Positions 5,814 to 6,809 of a stretch of DNA of 6,809 nt are shown here, in pieces. The notes under the pieces are model-generated. The model did not search any database. It was given only the letters and a program-made list of their open reading frames with translations, and was not told the DNA's origin. Source of the DNA: an uncultured Ruminococcus sp. GTDB lineage: Bacteria; Bacillota; Clostridia; Oscillospirales; Acutalibacteraceae. The translations under genes were made by a program, and so were the position numbers. Within the stretch, counting starts at the first letter, position 1; each line of letters begins with the position of its first letter. Where the stretch lies: the NCBI GenBank assembly GCA_902762335.1, contig CACWNZ010000074.1, forward strand, positions 1 through 6,809, in the 5' to 3' direction.

Positions 5814-6375
5814 CGGACTTCTTGTGGTAATATCAGGAGCCGCAGGAACGGGAAAGGGAACGATAGTAGAAAGGCTTGCCGCAGACGAGGGGATAAGGGT
5901 ATCCATATCCGCTACCACGCGCAGCCCGAGAGGAGCCGAGCAGGACGGCAGAGAGTATCATTTTCTCAGCAGGGAGCAGTTCACCGAGCTTATCGGCGAG
6001 GACGGCTTTCTTGAATATGCCGAGTACGTCGGAAACTTTTACGGGTCTCCGCGAAAGCAGGCCGAGGATTGGATGAAGCAGGGCAAGGACGTTATCCTTG
6101 AGATAGAGGTGCAGGGCTGCGAGCAGGTAAAGCAGAAAAGACCCGACTGCGTCAGCATATTCATTCTGCCGCCTTCAATGGAGGAGCTTGAGCGCAGGCT
6201 CAGAAAAAGAGGCACCGAGACCGAGGAGCAGATACGCGCCCGTCTTGCAAGGGCAAAGGAGGAGCTCCCCCTTGCAGAGAGCTACGACTATCAGGTCGTC
6301 AACGATGATCTTGACGCCTGCGTAGAAGAAATAAGGGAAATATTCCGCGCCGAGAAGGAAAAGAGAGCAAGGTAA
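5803..6375 (+). CDS. gmk: guanylate kinase
   Basis: Gmk phosphorylates GMP (and dGMP) to GDP with ATP, an essential cytoplasmic step of purine nucleotide synthesis and salvage. At 190 residues it is slightly shorter than the 204-207 of B. subtilis and E. coli. The P-loop is GAAGTGKGT (12-20). The GMP-binding domain shows SATTRSPRGAEQDGREYHF (36-54), where Ser36, Arg40, Arg43 and Tyr52 match the known GMP contacts, followed by Glu71 and Tyr80 in NFYGSP. The core strand DVILEIEVQG (96-105) and the LID region with ERRLRKRGTETEEQIRARL (130-148) are intact. The gene overlaps the remA end by 11 nt and lies 29 nt before rpoZ. In (p)ppGpp-producing Firmicutes Gmk is a known alarmone target, though this cannot be read here. 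Confidence 0.97.
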   Translation: MTNDGLLVVISGAAGTGKGTIVERLAADEGIRVSISATTRSPRGAEQDGREYHFLSREQFTELIGEDGFLEYAEYVGNFYGSPRKQAEDWMKQGKDVILEIEVQGCEQVKQKRPDCVSIFILPPSMEELERRLRKRGTETEEQIRARLARAKEELPLAESYDYQVVNDDLDACVEEIREIFRAEKEKRAR

Positions 6376-6404
6376 GCAGCTATTCAGAGAAAGGGAGATG
6401 TGTT

Positions 6405-6620
6405 ATGTACGAGAAATATTCAAGACCTTCGGTAGACGACATTTTTGCGGGAAAGGTGAGCAAGTATGCTCTTGCCATAGCGGTTGCAAAAAGGGCAAGA
6501 GAGCTTACCGACGATATGCAGAAGGACAAGGGCAAGGTCTGCGACAAGCCCGTTATAGTAGCCGCCGAGGAATTCAGGGAGCATAAGTTCGCTATTCTTG
6601 AGCCCGAGACCGATGACTGA
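6405..6620 (+). CDS. rpoZ: DNA-directed RNA polymerase omega subunit
   Basis: The omega subunit supports folding and assembly of the RNA polymerase beta-prime subunit. The 71-residue protein is typical in length for Firmicutes omega. It has the family signature SKYALAIAVAKRARELTDD (19-37) after the N-terminal RPSVDDIF (7-14). The downstream element KPVIVAAEEF (48-57) matches the family's KPV-x-x-A-x-EE block. The start is backed by AAGGGAG at 6391-6397, shortly before ATG 6405. It follows gmk by 29 nt, the same adjacency as in B. subtilis, and overlaps priA by 8 nt. Confidence 0.94.
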   Translation: MYEKYSRPSVDDIFAGKVSKYALAIAVAKRARELTDDMQKDKGKVCDKPVIVAAEEFREHKFAILEPETDD

Positions 6621-6809
6621 AAAATACCTTGCGGCAGGGGTAGCCGTTGAAAACACGGCGTACCATTTTGACAAGCTCTACGATTATGCCGTTCCCGATG
6701 ATATGAGGGAGAACGCCCGCCCGGGGTGCAGGGTAATGATAAGCTTCGGTCACGGGGCGCTCAGACAGGGCATGATAATGGAACTGCATGAGATCGACGA
6801 TATATCCGG
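6613..6809 (+). CDS. priA: primosomal protein N' (PriA helicase), N-terminal fragment cut by window end
   Basis: Only the first 65 codons are present; the frame is open at the window edge. The fragment shows the start of the PriA 3'-DNA-end-binding domain: AGVAVENTAYHFDKLYDYAV (8-27), VPDDM, then RPGCRVMISFGHGALRQGMI (36-55), the usual PGcRV-x-v-x-FG block followed by a G-x-I strand. Full PriA is over 700 residues and reloads the replicative helicase at stalled forks; those domains lie outside the window. The ATG overlaps the rpoZ stop by 8 nt and has no strong Shine-Dalgarno, so translation is probably coupled. In B. subtilis coaBC separates rpoZ and priA; it is absent here. Confidence 0.9.
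   Translation, partial: MTEKYLAAGVAVENTAYHFDKLYDYAVPDDMRENARPGCRVMISFGHGALRQGMIMELHEIDDIS

Overview
The window looks like chromosomal DNA from a spore-forming member of the Clostridia, most likely a Ruminococcus-type gut Oscillospiraceae. The reasons are the gene order yicC-remA-gmk-rpoZ-priA (the Firmicutes arrangement, as in Bacillus subtilis), a sporulation protease gene (spoIVB), frequent ATA (Ile) and AGG/AGA (Arg) codons, and small proteins of a kind I associate with Oscillospiraceae. The genus is inferred from style and not proven. No mobile element, CRISPR array, tRNA or rRNA is visible.

Layout. (1) 1-224: non-coding, almost filled by five consecutive near-perfect hairpins. (2) 225-1451, +: an RlmI-family rRNA cytosine methyltransferase. 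(3) 1499-3182, +: a good sigma-A promoter, three small genes of unknown function (a membrane-anchored protein, a DUF6935-like protein and a small lipocalin-like acidic protein), then a hairpin terminator that also serves the gene arriving from the other side. (4) 3188-4375, -: spoIVB, the S55 serine peptidase that signals from forespore to mother cell, with a sigma-G-like promoter at 4443-4472. (5) 4376-4658: divergent intergenic region with the spoIVB promoter on the minus strand and a strong sigma-A promoter (4546-4575) driving the rightward operon through a roughly 75-nt leader. (6) 4659-6809, +: yicC, remA, gmk, rpoZ and the 5' end of priA, tightly packed with overlaps at remA/gmk and rpoZ/priA.

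How the genes work together. The right-hand operon groups housekeeping functions: RNA turnover (YicC), a DNA-binding regulator (RemA), GMP-to-GDP phosphorylation (Gmk), the RNA polymerase omega subunit (RpoZ) and replication restart (PriA). In B. subtilis coaBC lies between rpoZ and priA; here rpoZ runs straight into priA. The methyltransferase acts on 23S rRNA. SpoIVB is used only in sporulation and its promoter fits that timing.

I do not see a dramatic new system. The parts least explained by known biology are the three-gene unknown operon, the hairpin cluster before rlmI, and the unusual leader and start region of yicC.
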